The notes under the pieces: model-generated
What the model was told of the DNA's origin: nothing
Database searches by the model: none
What the model saw: the letters and a program-made list of their open reading frames with translations, nothing else
Origin: Aminivibrio pyruvatiphilus
GTDB lineage: Bacteria; Synergistota; Synergistia; Synergistales; Aminobacteriaceae
NCBI RefSeq assembly: GCF_004366815.1
Contig: NZ_SORI01000003.1
Coordinates: forward strand, 175,366 to 239,365
Length of the DNA stretch: 64,000 bases
Direction: 5' to 3'
Made by a program: the position numbers and the translations under genes
In this document: positions 25,319-34,071 of the stretch, piece after piece
Layout of the letters: the number at the start of each line of letters is the position of its first letter
How positions within the stretch are numbered: position 1 is the stretch's first letter

Positions 25319-26338
25319 ATGAAAATCTCGAGAAAAGTGATTGCGTTTCTTATGGTTCCCGCTCTTCTGCTTGCCTTCACCGGCGGAGCAGCCCTCGCCG
25401 CGCTTGACCAGCCGGTGAAACTGACCTTTGCCACCCAGAGCGTCGGGTCGGCCATGTACATGTACGCTTCCGCCATCGTCAACGTCTGGACCCCTGCCCT
25501 TCCCGCAGGCTCCCAGGTCGACGTGACCACCACATCCCCCGGCGGCGTTGGCGCCCCGGTCATCCTTGAAAAGGGTGCCTGCGACATCGTCCTCGGCAAC
25601 TCCGCTCCCGCCAAGTGGGCCTACGAGAGCGGCATTCTCGGCAGCGAGCCCACGAAGAGCGTCCGGTCCATGGCCGGCGGGCTGGGCAAGGACTTCGTCA
25701 ACGTCATGTTCACCAAGGAATTCGTTGACAGGACGGGCATCACCACCGTGGAAGAGGTTGTCGCCAAAAAGCACCCCGTCCGCATCGCCATCAAGGCCAA
25801 CGGCTCCTTCGGCGAACTTGCCTGCAACAAGGTGCTCGAGGTTCTCGGCGTCGATTACGACACCGTAAAATCCTGGGGCGGCAGCGTGACCCAGACCGGA
25901 ACCGCCGCCATCGTCAGCCTCCTGAAGGACGGCAAGGCGGACATGACCATCGACCACGTGGGCGCCGGCCAGTCCGCGACCACGGAACTCTGCCTGACCA
26001 CCGACATGTTCTTCCCCGAGCTTTCCGCCGAAACCAGGGCGAAGATGAACGGCCAGGGCTTCGACAACATCGCCATCCCCGCCAACACCTGGAACGGACA
26101 GACGAAGGAGATCCAGTCCGTGGGATCCCCCCAGGTCGTGCTCGTCTCCGCGTCCGTTCCCGACGATGTGGTCTATGTTCTCACGAAGGCCCTCTGCGAA
26201 GGCAAGGAGAAGCTCGTCGAGGCCAACGCCACACTGGCCTCCTTCGATCCCGCCACGGCCCACGACATCCTGAAGACCGGCGCTCCGCTCCACCCCGGCG
26301 CAGAGAAGTACTACCGCGAAATGAACTACATGAAGTAA
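25319..26338 (+). CDS. TAXI family TRAP transporter solute-binding protein
   Basis: A 339-residue exported receptor. The signal peptide (VIAFLMVPALLLAFTGGAALA) is followed by the TAXI-type opening LTFATQSVGSAMYMYASAI. It also shows DIVLGNSAPAKWAYE and a C-terminal region ending in HPGAEKYYREMNYMK. It would bind an organic acid or amino-acid-like solute and deliver it to the membrane subunit encoded next. GGAGGG precedes ATG 25319. About 200 bases before it hold no gene, and a hairpin follows it, so it may be expressed above the permease, as usual for binding proteins. Confidence 0.9.
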   Translation: MKISRKVIAFLMVPALLLAFTGGAALAALDQPVKLTFATQSVGSAMYMYASAIVNVWTPALPAGSQVDVTTTSPGGVGAPVILEKGACDIVLGNSAPAKWAYESGILGSEPTKSVRSMAGGLGKDFVNVMFTKEFVDRTGITTVEEVVAKKHPVRIAIKANGSFGELACNKVLEVLGVDYDTVKSWGGSVTQTGTAAIVSLLKDGKADMTIDHVGAGQSATTELCLTTDMFFPELSAETRAKMNGQGFDNIAIPANTWNGQTKEIQSVGSPQVVLVSASVPDDVVYVLTKALCEGKEKLVEANATLASFDPATAHDILKTGAPLHPGAEKYYREMNYMK

Positions 26339-26355
26339 AGAAAGTTCCTTGCGGA

Positions 26356-26394
26356 GGAGCCGCCAGCGGAATTCCGGCTGCGGCTCCTTCTTTT
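26356..26394 (+). terminator. Hairpin with T-rich tail between TAXI receptor and permease
   Basis: GGAGCCGC (26356-26363) pairs with GCGGCTCC (26380-26387) over a palindromic interior (GGAATTCC), then TTCTTTT. It probably terminates part of the transcripts or protects the receptor mRNA, giving more receptor than permease. Confidence 0.6.
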
Positions 26395-26462
26395 CCGGGG
26401 CGGCGGCGCCCGCCCGGGAGAGCAGCAGAAAGAGCGGAACGCACGACAGGAGGAAACAGAAA

Positions 26463-28358
26463 ATGTCAGAGTACACTCCGGCAAAAATGACGGCGAGACA
26501 GGGAATCATTATAGCGGTGAGTTTTATCTGGATTTCATTCCAGTTCTATCTTGCCATCTTCACCCCTCTTCACCCCATGCTTCAAAGCCCGGTACACCTG
26601 CTTCTTGCCCTTCTCGTGGTCTTCCTTTACCGGGAGGCGGAACAGGGAGGCAGCCTCGGAAAGATAGGGGACCTGGCCTTTTTTGCCGGAATCGCCTTCC
26701 TCTTCTACTACTTCATTTGGGAATCTCCCCGGCTGACGACCAGGGTCGCCTTCATCTCGGACGTACTGACCATCGACATCGTGGCCATGGCCGTCTGCGT
26801 CGTCGTCCTCATGGAGGCCGTCCGGCGGACCATGGGAAAGATCCTCTTCTTCTTTATCCTTTTCTTTATTTTTTACGCATGGTTCGGCCACCACTTCCCG
26901 TCCATCCTCCGGTACCGCGGAACGAACCTCGAAACCTTTACCGAACTCATGACCATGGGGCCTGACGGAATTCTTGGAACGCCGCTGTACACTTCCGCCA
27001 ACAGCCTGTTCTACTTCATCGTCTTCGGGGTCTTCTTCTCCGCCTGCGGCGGCGGCCAGCTCCTTATCGACATCGGGCTGAAATTCTCCAACAAGAGTTC
27101 CGGCGGCCCCGCCAAGGCGGCCATCATTTCATCGAGCCTCATGGGAATGATCAGCGGCAGCGCCGTGGCCAACGTCTCCACCACCGGCGTCATGACCATA
27201 CCGATGATGAAGAAGGTGGGCTACACTCCCGAGCAGGCCGGGGCCATCGAGGCCGTGGCATCCACGGGCGGGCAGATCATGCCCCCCATCATGGGCATCG
27301 GGGCCTTCATCATGGCGGAAATGCTGGGCGTCCCCTACAAGACGGTCGCCTTCTCGGCCATCATACCGGCCGTCGCCTACTACCTGTCCATTTTCCTGTT
27401 CGTCACCTTCATCGCCCAGAAACAGCGGGTAGCCAAGGCCTCCGCAGAAACGGCCATAGAGGTGGATGTGATCATTCCCCGGCTGTATATGCTTCTCCCG
27501 GCCATCATCCTCGTCTATTACATGGTGTCCGGCGCGTCGCTGATGCGCAGCGGCATGATGGGCATCTACGCCGCCATCGGGGTCAATGTCGTCAACCGGT
27601 TCGTCCTGGGCGGCAAATACTACGTCAGCCTGAAATCCCTCTTCGAGTCGGCCCTCCAGGGAGCCCGCCAGGCCGCAGACATCGCCATACCCACTGCCGC
27701 CTGCGGTATCATCATCGGCATCGTCATCCAGTCGGGCCTCGCCACGAAGCTGTCCACCATCATCGCCGGAGTGGGCGTGAGCAACCTGCTCATCGCCCTC
27801 CTGATCACCATGGGCGGCTGCATGCTCCTCGGCATGGCCCTGCCCACGGTGGCCGCCTACCTGGTGGCCAACATCCTCTTCGTCCCCACCCTCGCCGCCC
27901 TCAAGGTGCCCGCCCTTCCCGCGAACATGTTCGTCTTCTACTTCGGGATTATGGCCCAGATCACCCCGCCGGTCTGCCTGGCATCCTTCACCGCGGCGGG
28001 AATCGCCGGGGGCAACGCCTGGAAGACGGGATGGCTCGGCGCCCGGTACGCCCTCGTGGCCTTCCTGATCCCCTTCATCTTCGTCTACGATCCGGCGATC
28101 CTGCTCATGGGATCCGGTTTCGAAATAACCAAGGCCACGGCCGTGCTCTTCGTGGGAACCTTCCTCCTTGCCGCCGGCATGGCGGGGTACGTCATCATGC
28201 CCCTGAGAGCCTATGAGCGGGCCGCTCTCATTTCCGCCGCCGTACTGATGATCCTGCCGGAGAGAATGACCGACATCATCGGCATTTCGGTCGGGGCTGC
28301 CGTGATTCTCCTGTGCATCCTCAGACGACGGAAAGCGCTCACGGAGGCAAAACAATGA
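26463..28358 (+). CDS. TRAP transporter permease, fused DctQ-DctM type
   Basis: A 631-residue membrane protein in which the small (DctQ-like) and large (DctM-like) TRAP subunits are fused, the normal form for TAXI systems. The N-terminal third has about four helices. The large part holds the family motifs SSLMGMISGSAVANVSTTG, GAIEAVASTGGQIMPPIMG and LLGMALPTVAAYLVA, and FGIMAQITPPVCLASFTAAGIAGG near the end. Import is driven by an ion gradient. The frame is open to 26349, but ATG 26463 follows AGGAGG at correct distance. It overlaps the next gene by four bases. Confidence 0.92.
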   Translation: MSEYTPAKMTARQGIIIAVSFIWISFQFYLAIFTPLHPMLQSPVHLLLALLVVFLYREAEQGGSLGKIGDLAFFAGIAFLFYYFIWESPRLTTRVAFISDVLTIDIVAMAVCVVVLMEAVRRTMGKILFFFILFFIFYAWFGHHFPSILRYRGTNLETFTELMTMGPDGILGTPLYTSANSLFYFIVFGVFFSACGGGQLLIDIGLKFSNKSSGGPAKAAIISSSLMGMISGSAVANVSTTGVMTIPMMKKVGYTPEQAGAIEAVASTGGQIMPPIMGIGAFIMAEMLGVPYKTVAFSAIIPAVAYYLSIFLFVTFIAQKQRVAKASAETAIEVDVIIPRLYMLLPAIILVYYMVSGASLMRSGMMGIYAAIGVNVVNRFVLGGKYYVSLKSLFESALQGARQAADIAIPTAACGIIIGIVIQSGLATKLSTIIAGVGVSNLLIALLITMGGCMLLGMALPTVAAYLVANILFVPTLAALKVPALPANMFVFYFGIMAQITPPVCLASFTAAGIAGGNAWKTGWLGARYALVAFLIPFIFVYDPAILLMGSGFEITKATAVLFVGTFLLAAGMAGYVIMPLRAYERAALISAAVLMILPERMTDIIGISVGAAVILLCILRRRKALTEAKQ

Positions 28359-29923
28359 ATACAAAAGACACCGCTGCGTTCGACGCCATCATCGCCGGCT
28401 CCGGCATCGCCGGCCTCATCGCCGCCTGCTCCCTCGTGGAGCGGGGCGCGGGCAGGATCGCCGTTCTTTCGCCGGGCTACGGGGGCGCCCCCTACATCGC
28501 CGCCTTCAACGCCGTCCTGCCGGACAGCCCCTCGGGAGACAGCCCGGAGCTGTACTGTTCGGACATGCTGGCGGCAGGCTACGGCTTGGGCAACAGGGAG
28601 CTCGTGGAAGCCCTGGGAGCCCTGACGGGCGAATGCGTGGCCCTCCTGGAGCGCTGGGGGGTATCCTTCGCCAGGCTGGAGGACGGCCGGTACCGGCTGC
28701 GACGGGCTTCGGGGTCGAGCTGCCCCAGGTCACTCTGCCGCACCGACATGCTCATCGGCGGTCACATCGTCAGCGTGCTGCGCCGGGAACTGGAAAAGAA
28801 AGGCGTCCTGTTTTTCGACAACACATCCTGCGTTCACCTGCTGGTCAGCGGCGGCCGCATCGCCGGAACGGCCTGCCTGACGGCAGGGGAGCCCCTGAAG
28901 ACACTCCGGGCTCCTGTCGTCCTGGCGGCCTGGGGAGGCGTGGGCAACCTGTACGGCAAATCCACCTATCCCGCCGACATCGACGGGCGGACCCTCGCCA
29001 TGGGCTTCGAGGCCGGGGCGTCCCTCATCGACCTGGAATTCGTCGAATTCGAACCCATGGTCTGCTACGGGCCTCCCGATGCCGTCGGGGAGCCCTGTCC
29101 CACCGCCATGCTTGGGGAAGGCGCATACCTTCTCAACAGCAGGGGGGAACGATTCCTGCTGAAAGTCCGCCCCCAGGGCGAGGCGGGGGCGCCGAAAAGT
29201 CTCATCAACAACGCCATCCGGGAAGAGCTGAAGGCCGGAAACGGCACTCCCCTCGGCGGAGTCTACGCTGACCTGCGCCATCTCGACCAGAAGGTGCTCG
29301 AGGCCTATCCCTGGTTCTACGAACGGGTGAAAAACGCCGGGCTCGACGTGAAGCACAGCCTCCTGGAGGTGGGCCCCATGGCCCACAGCCATTCGGGGGG
29401 CCTGGAAATCGACTCCCGGTGCAGAACAAACATTCCGGGCCTCTTCGCCGCGGGAGAGGCGGCGGGAGGCATGCACGGCGCCTGCCGCATGGCGGGCAAC
29501 GCCGCCACACAGGCGGCGGTCTCCGGGCTGATGGCGGCGGTCTCCATGGCGGAGTTCCCCGCAAAGGACCTCCCCGGACTGCCGGAAATCCCCCGGTTCT
29601 CCGAAAACCAGTCCCTCCGGGCAGCCCTCCTTCCCCACATCAGGGAAACCGTGTCAAACTACGTGGAACGGGAGCGGGACGGCAACGGCCTGAAAAAAGC
29701 CCGGGCCGCCCTCGCGGAACTCCGTACCCGGGCCGCGGACGACACCTTCACGGAACAGTGCGCTCTTTCGGGCCTGCTGCTCGCAGAGGCGGCCCTCGCG
29801 AGGGAAGAGACCCGGGGCACCCACAACAGGACGGACTTCCCCGAACAGAGGGAGGAGTTCACCTGCTCCATCCGCCTGAAAAACGCAGACGGAAAAGTCT
29901 TCATGGAACATATCCGAAGATAG
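28355..29923 (+). CDS. FAD-dependent oxidoreductase (fumarate reductase/L-aspartate oxidase-like)
   Basis: A 522-residue flavoprotein. The dinucleotide fold is AFDAIIAGSGIAGLIAACSL at residues 8-27. Later segments match succinate dehydrogenase/fumarate reductase flavoproteins: LAMGFEAGASLIDLEFVEFEP, MAHSHSGGLEID and NIPGLFAAGEAAGGMHGACRMAGNA. The C-terminal helical domain is also present. It probably oxidises or reduces a small organic acid in the cytoplasm. It is translationally coupled (ATGA) to the TRAP permease, so it should act on the imported compound or a product. No Fe-S or membrane-anchor partner is adjacent. Confidence 0.85.
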   Translation: MNTKDTAAFDAIIAGSGIAGLIAACSLVERGAGRIAVLSPGYGGAPYIAAFNAVLPDSPSGDSPELYCSDMLAAGYGLGNRELVEALGALTGECVALLERWGVSFARLEDGRYRLRRASGSSCPRSLCRTDMLIGGHIVSVLRRELEKKGVLFFDNTSCVHLLVSGGRIAGTACLTAGEPLKTLRAPVVLAAWGGVGNLYGKSTYPADIDGRTLAMGFEAGASLIDLEFVEFEPMVCYGPPDAVGEPCPTAMLGEGAYLLNSRGERFLLKVRPQGEAGAPKSLINNAIREELKAGNGTPLGGVYADLRHLDQKVLEAYPWFYERVKNAGLDVKHSLLEVGPMAHSHSGGLEIDSRCRTNIPGLFAAGEAAGGMHGACRMAGNAATQAAVSGLMAAVSMAEFPAKDLPGLPEIPRFSENQSLRAALLPHIRETVSNYVERERDGNGLKKARAALAELRTRAADDTFTEQCALSGLLLAEAALAREETRGTHNRTDFPEQREEFTCSIRLKNADGKVFMEHIRR

Positions 29924-30061
29924 ACTGAACAGGGAAGGGATCCTCCATGTGGAATCCTCGGGCCGCTCGGTCTATAATTTTCCGTGCGGAGAAGGAAATC
30001 ATGGGAAAAGTTCGCCGGAAAAAACCTGCGAAGGAAACCGCAGAACGGGGCAGGGATCACG

Positions 30062-30769
30062 ATGACTGACAGAAGACGAGCTCTGGCAAAGGAACTCTAC
30101 GACCATCTGAATTCGGGGAAGATACAGGTGAACCCGGAGGGGAAACTCCCTTCAGAGCGAGACATGGCCTCAGCCCTGGGTGTCACGCGGCCCCTGCTGC
30201 GGCAGGCTATCGCCGTGCTCGAAGCCTTCGGGCTGCTGGAAATACGGGACCGCCAGGGAATTTTCATGCCCCGGCACGAACTGCCGGAGCTCATTTTTTC
30301 GGGTGACTGGCCGCCTTCCATGATGCTGGAGATCTTCCAGGTCCGCATGATGATCGAACCTGAAGCCGCGAGAATCGTGGCGGAAAACCGCACTCCGGAG
30401 GACCTGCGGAAAATCGGGGAGTCCGTGGCCCAGATGGCGGCCATCATCGAGTCAGGCAGGGACGACATGGAGTCACTCCTCTCCAAGTGGAACAGGATCT
30501 TCCACGCCCAGATCATGGCGGCGACCGGGAACCAGTTTCTCTGCCGCATCTACGAAACGGTCTCCCAGGCCTACGAGACGGCGAGCACATCCCTCATCTT
30601 TCGGCGGGAGGAACTCCGCTTCGACGAGATTTTCAGCGAGCACAGGCACATCCTGGACGCCATCAGGGAGAAGAACGGCGAAAGGGCCGCAGAACTTGTG
30701 CTCCACCACATCCAGGCCTCGGTGGAACGGGCTTCGGAAAGCCTTGTGAGCTCCGGGTTCAAGATCTGA
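30062..30769 (+). CDS. GntR family transcriptional regulator (FCD domain)
   Basis: A 235-residue regulator. The N-terminal winged helix shows KLPSERDMASALGVTRPLLRQ and AFGLLEIRDRQGIFM. The C-terminal all-helical FCD domain has FHAQIMAATGN and HRHILDAIREKN, carrying the Asp/His ligands that usually bind a metal and organic-acid effector. It closes the TRAP cluster and probably controls it through the TGGT-ACCA sites at 22949-22967. The frame is open to GTG 29984, but a TATAAT at 29973-29978 would place the transcript start near there, so ATG 30062 is preferred, although its ribosome site (AGGGA) is weak. Confidence 0.87.
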   Translation: MTDRRRALAKELYDHLNSGKIQVNPEGKLPSERDMASALGVTRPLLRQAIAVLEAFGLLEIRDRQGIFMPRHELPELIFSGDWPPSMMLEIFQVRMMIEPEAARIVAENRTPEDLRKIGESVAQMAAIIESGRDDMESLLSKWNRIFHAQIMAATGNQFLCRIYETVSQAYETASTSLIFRREELRFDEIFSEHRHILDAIREKNGERAAELVLHHIQASVERASESLVSSGFKI

Positions 30770-30777
30770 AAGCACGA

Positions 30778-30812
30778 AAGCCTCTCCGGCATTGAACCGG
30801 GGAGGCTTTTTT
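30778..30812 (+). terminator. Rho-independent terminator after the GntR gene
   Basis: AAGCCTCTCCGG (30778-30789) pairs with CCGGGGAGGCTT (30797-30808), with one mismatched pair, and T residues run to 30812. It ends the catabolic cluster. Confidence 0.88.
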
Positions 30813-30865
30813 CACTTGGGAAGCATTCGTCTGCATTCCCCTTCCCGGAGGAGCATCGATTCTGC

Positions 30866-31345
30866 TTACGCGCCGCCCCCGTCCTGCAGGGAGACAAAAG
30901 TCCCCCCGCACACCGCCGCCAGGTCACAGGGAGCTATTTCCATATCCAGCCCCCTTTTCCCCGCGCTGACGAAGATCGTCTCAAACCCTTCAGCCGAAAC
31001 GTCGATGAACGTCCGGAGGCGCTTCTTCTGCCCGAGGGGGCTCACACCGCCGAGAACGTAGCCTGTGGACCGCTCCACGTCTGCCTGGGGTGCCATTTCG
31101 GCCTTCTTCGCCCCCGCCGCCTTCGCCGCAGCCTTCATACTGAGCATGGAATTCACCGGGATCACCGCCACGGCCAGCTCTCTGCCGTCAAGGCGTACCA
31201 CCAGTGTCTTGAAGACCCTCTCAGGCGGAACGCCCAGCTTCTCCGCCGCCTCCATGCCGAAGGACGGCGCCGACGGGTCGTGGTCGTATTCATGCACCGT
31301 GAACGGCACGCCGGCCTTTTTCGCCGCAAGAATTCCCGGGGTCAT
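30866..31345 (-). CDS. YbaK/EbsC family aminoacyl-tRNA deacylase
   Basis: A 159-residue protein of the YbaK/ProX editing family, which hydrolyses mischarged tRNA (for YbaK, Cys-tRNA(Pro)). Signatures are the N-terminal FTVHEYDHDP, then KLGVPPERVFKTLVVRLDG, the catalytic-region KKAEMAPQADVERSTGYVLGGVSPLG and the end SAGKRGLDMEIAPCDLAAV. Its start overlaps the stop of the FetB-like permease gene by four bases, so it is the last gene of a three-gene operon. Confidence 0.9.
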   Translation of the reverse strand: MTPGILAAKKAGVPFTVHEYDHDPSAPSFGMEAAEKLGVPPERVFKTLVVRLDGRELAVAVIPVNSMLSMKAAAKAAGAKKAEMAPQADVERSTGYVLGGVSPLGQKKRLRTFIDVSAEGFETIFVSAGKRGLDMEIAPCDLAAVCGGTFVSLQDGGGA

Positions 31346-32187
31346 TTCTTTCCCTCCCCTGTTCCGGATTCTGCTTTTCCCTCATCACATCCTGCCCCGT
31401 TGAGAATGCCGCCCCTCCGGCAGAACTGGCTCCTTTTGTTGTAGAGGGTATGATATCCGAAATGGAGGGAGCCGAAGACGGACAGACAGACCGCCGAGCA
31501 GTTGGCCACCATGATGGAAATCTGGTAGAGAATGGCCGTTGTGGGGAGGGTGCCCGAAAGGATCTGGCCCGTCATCATCCCCGGGAGGGAAACAATGCCC
31601 ATGCCCACCATGGAGTTCAGCGTGGGAAGAATGGCCGTCTCCAGGGCCTGGTTCACGAAGGGCAGCAGGATGCTCTTCGGGCTCGCCCCGAAGTTGAGAA
31701 GGGCCTCCATCCTCTCCTTTCCCGCAGCCGTGCTCTCCCTGAAGGTCTTGACCCCCAGGTTCACCCCTGTCATGGCGTTCCCGAAGATCATGCCGCTCAG
31801 GGGAATCGCGTACTGGGGATTGAAAAGGCTCTGGTTCACCACGGCAGCGACGTAATATATCAGCACCGCAAAACCCGAAAAGGCCAGGGAAAGTCCGATG
31901 GAAAGCTTGAACCCCCGGTTGAGGTCCCGGTTTTTTGACAGCACCCTGTGGATCGCGAAAGACATCATGGCGGCCAGGTAGCCCACGGTCAACAGGGGAT
32001 GGGGGTTCTCAAAAATGTAGGTCAGCACAAAACCGGCGAGGACAAGCTGTACCGTCATCCGGAGGCTTGCCGTCAGCAGCAGTTTTGTCTGGCTGATCCT
32101 GCTCCGTTTCATGAGTGCCAGCACCAGCAGCAGAAGAAGGTAGATGACCAGGAAACGCTGGATGCCTATGGCCGCGGCGCCGCTCAT
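31342..32187 (-). CDS. ABC transporter permease, FetB/UPF0014 family
   Basis: A 281-residue membrane protein with about seven helices. It has the family motifs LLLTASLRMTVQLVLAGFVL, IFGNAMTGVNLG and MVGMGIVSLPGMMTGQILSG. In E. coli the FetAB system exports iron and helps oxidative-stress tolerance; the family is also linked to other metals. The C-terminus (after residue about 255) is longer and more polar than usual. It overlaps the ATPase gene upstream by four bases and the YbaK gene downstream by four bases. Confidence 0.85.
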   Translation of the reverse strand: MSGAAAIGIQRFLVIYLLLLLVLALMKRSRISQTKLLLTASLRMTVQLVLAGFVLTYIFENPHPLLTVGYLAAMMSFAIHRVLSKNRDLNRGFKLSIGLSLAFSGFAVLIYYVAAVVNQSLFNPQYAIPLSGMIFGNAMTGVNLGVKTFRESTAAGKERMEALLNFGASPKSILLPFVNQALETAILPTLNSMVGMGIVSLPGMMTGQILSGTLPTTAILYQISIMVANCSAVCLSVFGSLHFGYHTLYNKRSQFCRRGGILNGAGCDEGKAESGTGEGKK

Positions 32188-32813
32188 GATACCGCACCTC
32201 CCAGGTCCACGGTCCGTTCGGCGAATTGTTCCGTCAGGTGCCTGTCGTGGCTCACGACCAGGGCGGCGACGCCGTGGTTCCTGCAGTACTCAGTCAGGTT
32301 GGCCATCAATGCCTCCGCCGTGGTCCCGTCAAGGGCCGATGTGGGCTCATCCAGCAAAAACACCGCCGGGCGGAAGCTCAGCGCTATGGCCAAAAACACC
32401 CGCTGTTTCTCGCCGCCGGAAAGGGTGTCGCAGGGTGTGTCGAGGGGGAAGGGAACCCGGCAGGCGTCAAGGCACGCCTGCATGGATTCGCTGTCCGGAG
32501 GAACGGAATCCCTGTACTGGTGATACTGAAGAAAATTTGCCCTCACCGTGCCGGGGAAGAGGTAGGCCGACTGCCCGGCAAGGATGACCTCCCTCCGGAG
32601 AAGGAGGGGATCGATCTCAAGGATATCTTTGCCCCCATACAGCACCGTGCCGCCCGAAGGGGAAACGGTACCGTTCAGAAGCCGCAGAAAGGAGCTTTTC
32701 CCGCTCCCGCTGGGCCCCTGAAGAAAAATGATCTCTCCTGCGCACACTTCCATGTCAGGATAGGCGATCCTGTCCAGAAAGACGAGGGATGATGTGCGAA
32801 GAACTGCTTCCAT
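32184..32813 (-). CDS. ABC transporter ATP-binding protein, FetA-like
   Basis: A 209-residue ATPase with Walker A LQGPSGSGKSSFLRLL, Q-loop LAGQSAYLFPGTV, signature DTLSGGEKQRVFLAIAL, Walker B AVFLLDEPTSALD and switch histidine LVVSHDRHL. Paired with the UPF0014 permease it forms a FetAB-type exporter, perhaps for iron. The frame is open to 32849; ATG 32813 follows GGTGGAG and begins just before the first strand of the ATPase fold. Confidence 0.87.
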   Translation of the reverse strand: MEAVLRTSSLVFLDRIAYPDMEVCAGEIIFLQGPSGSGKSSFLRLLNGTVSPSGGTVLYGGKDILEIDPLLLRREVILAGQSAYLFPGTVRANFLQYHQYRDSVPPDSESMQACLDACRVPFPLDTPCDTLSGGEKQRVFLAIALSFRPAVFLLDEPTSALDGTTAEALMANLTEYCRNHGVAALVVSHDRHLTEQFAERTVDLGGAVS

Positions 32814-32968
32814 GACTCCACCTGGCCTTCCTGCCTGTGTATCAGGCATTCTGGAATGGTATTATCTCATGTTGTCTGCCCATTCTGGACATATCCCCTT
32901 GAAAAAAGGACCGAAAACGACATCCCCAAAAAAACGGGGTTCCCCTGGTGTTTTTCCCATGGAACAGC

Positions 32969-32996
32969 TTGACAGGCAAAATTATCGGAGTATCCT
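32969..32996 (+). promoter_or_regulatory. Promoter of the DUF6530-like gene
   Basis: TTGACA (32969-32974), 16-base spacer, TATCCT (32991-32996). The start would fall near 33003, next to the palindrome listed separately. Confidence 0.5.
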
Positions 32997-33005
32997 TGTC
33001 TGCGT

Positions 33006-33024
33006 ACTTATTTAGTAAATAAGT
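33006..33024 (+). promoter_or_regulatory. Perfect 19-bp palindrome, candidate operator
   Basis: ACTTATTTAGTAAATAAGT is a perfect inverted repeat of nine bases around one G, at the expected transcript start. The half ATTTAGTAA recurs at about 33026-33034. AT-rich operators of this form are typical of MarR-like and BlaI-like repressors; the binding protein is unknown. Confidence 0.5.
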
Positions 33025-33063
33025 AATTTAGTAATTATCACAGGATTTCCGGGAGGGGAAACA

Positions 33064-33552
33064 ATGAACATACCGACGACGCTGAAGCACAAGCCGGTCA
33101 TCACCGTGGAGAACTACGAAAACGTGGACGGGCGGCAGGCCTACAATTCCGACGCCAAAGGGCTGTCCCTCGGGCTTGCCCAGTGGAACGACAGGGGAAA
33201 GGTGGAAATTTCCGCCAAAGTGTGGCGCTACACGGGGGAAAAATGGTCACGACAGTCGGAGGAGATGCCCCTCCACCGGGTGCTCGACCTGGCCATCCTG
33301 GTGTGCAAGGGAAAGCAGCACTTCCAGGAGGCGTACCGCCATCCGAAGCTCTATGACGAAAAGAACCCCCGCATCGACCGGGTGGGGCTCCAGGGGGACG
33401 CCATGACCGTGGAGATCTGCACGGGCAATCCCAGGATCGACGAGGATATACAGCTCTTTTCCCAGGCCCTCGGCCGGGACGACGAACTGCTGTCGGAGCG
33501 GCTTCACCTGCTGGCGGACCTGCTCCGCGACATGGGGTACGGCAGGGGCTGA
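33064..33552 (+). CDS. Conserved small protein, probably DUF6530
   Basis: A 162-residue soluble protein without signal peptide. Its N-terminal segment (HKPVITVENYENVDGRQAYN then SDAKGLSLGLAQWN) resembles what I recall of the DUF6530 family, for which no function is known. GGGAGGGG precedes ATG 33064. The gene has its own promoter with a palindromic site and ends 13 bases from a convergent gene. The family name is from memory and should be held loosely; the gene itself is secure. Confidence 0.65.
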   Translation: MNIPTTLKHKPVITVENYENVDGRQAYNSDAKGLSLGLAQWNDRGKVEISAKVWRYTGEKWSRQSEEMPLHRVLDLAILVCKGKQHFQEAYRHPKLYDEKNPRIDRVGLQGDAMTVEICTGNPRIDEDIQLFSQALGRDDELLSERLHLLADLLRDMGYGRG

Positions 33553-33565
33553 AAGAAACCGGGAG

Positions 33566-33979
33566 CTACTCCGCCGCCCGGATGACCCCCTCCGCCCAGA
33601 AGGTGTCGAAGGTATTGGCCGCTCCGCCGTGCTCGATGATCCTGCCGCCGGCGATCCTGTCTATGTTGACCGCCGTGATCCGGATCTTCTTTCCCGTCGG
33701 CCTGATGCCGAGCCATTCCCCGCCGTGGGTGCCCTCCATCAGGACTTCCGAGATGACGAAATCGCCGTCCTGGTGCTGGCGGATCACCCGGATCCGGAAA
33801 TCCGGGTAGGTCTTCCGGACATCCTCCAGATGCCGCCTCATCCCCTCCAGTCCGATGGGGATGTTCTCCTCGCCCGTTCTTAAGGTACAGTCGGGGTGGA
33901 CATAGCGTTCCACCTCATCGACCCGGTTATTGGATGCGACCTGCTCGTAAAACTCTTTGACCATCGCCTTGCAGTCCAC
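33566..33979 (-). CDS. SnoaL-like ester cyclase/NTF2-fold protein
   Basis: A 137-residue protein of the SnoaL/ester-cyclase type with a cone-shaped alpha+beta fold. It shows VKEFYEQVASNNRVDEVERY, GLEGMRRHLEDVRKTYPDFR and GTHGGEWLGIRPTGKKIRI, then GGRIIEHGGAANTFDTFWA. Such proteins bind or isomerise small hydrophobic molecules, but the substrate is unknown. The frame is open to 34309; GTG 33979 follows GGAGG by eight bases and gives the usual family length. Confidence 0.8.
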   Translation of the reverse strand: MDCKAMVKEFYEQVASNNRVDEVERYVHPDCTLRTGEENIPIGLEGMRRHLEDVRKTYPDFRIRVIRQHQDGDFVISEVLMEGTHGGEWLGIRPTGKKIRITAVNIDRIAGGRIIEHGGAANTFDTFWAEGVIRAAE

Positions 33980-34071
33980 GAAAACCACCTCCGGTTTGAC
34001 ACGGGACCGACGAACCTTAAAGCCCGCCGGTGCGCAGCCGCCTTGGTAAAATGCCCGCCGGTTTCTCTTCC

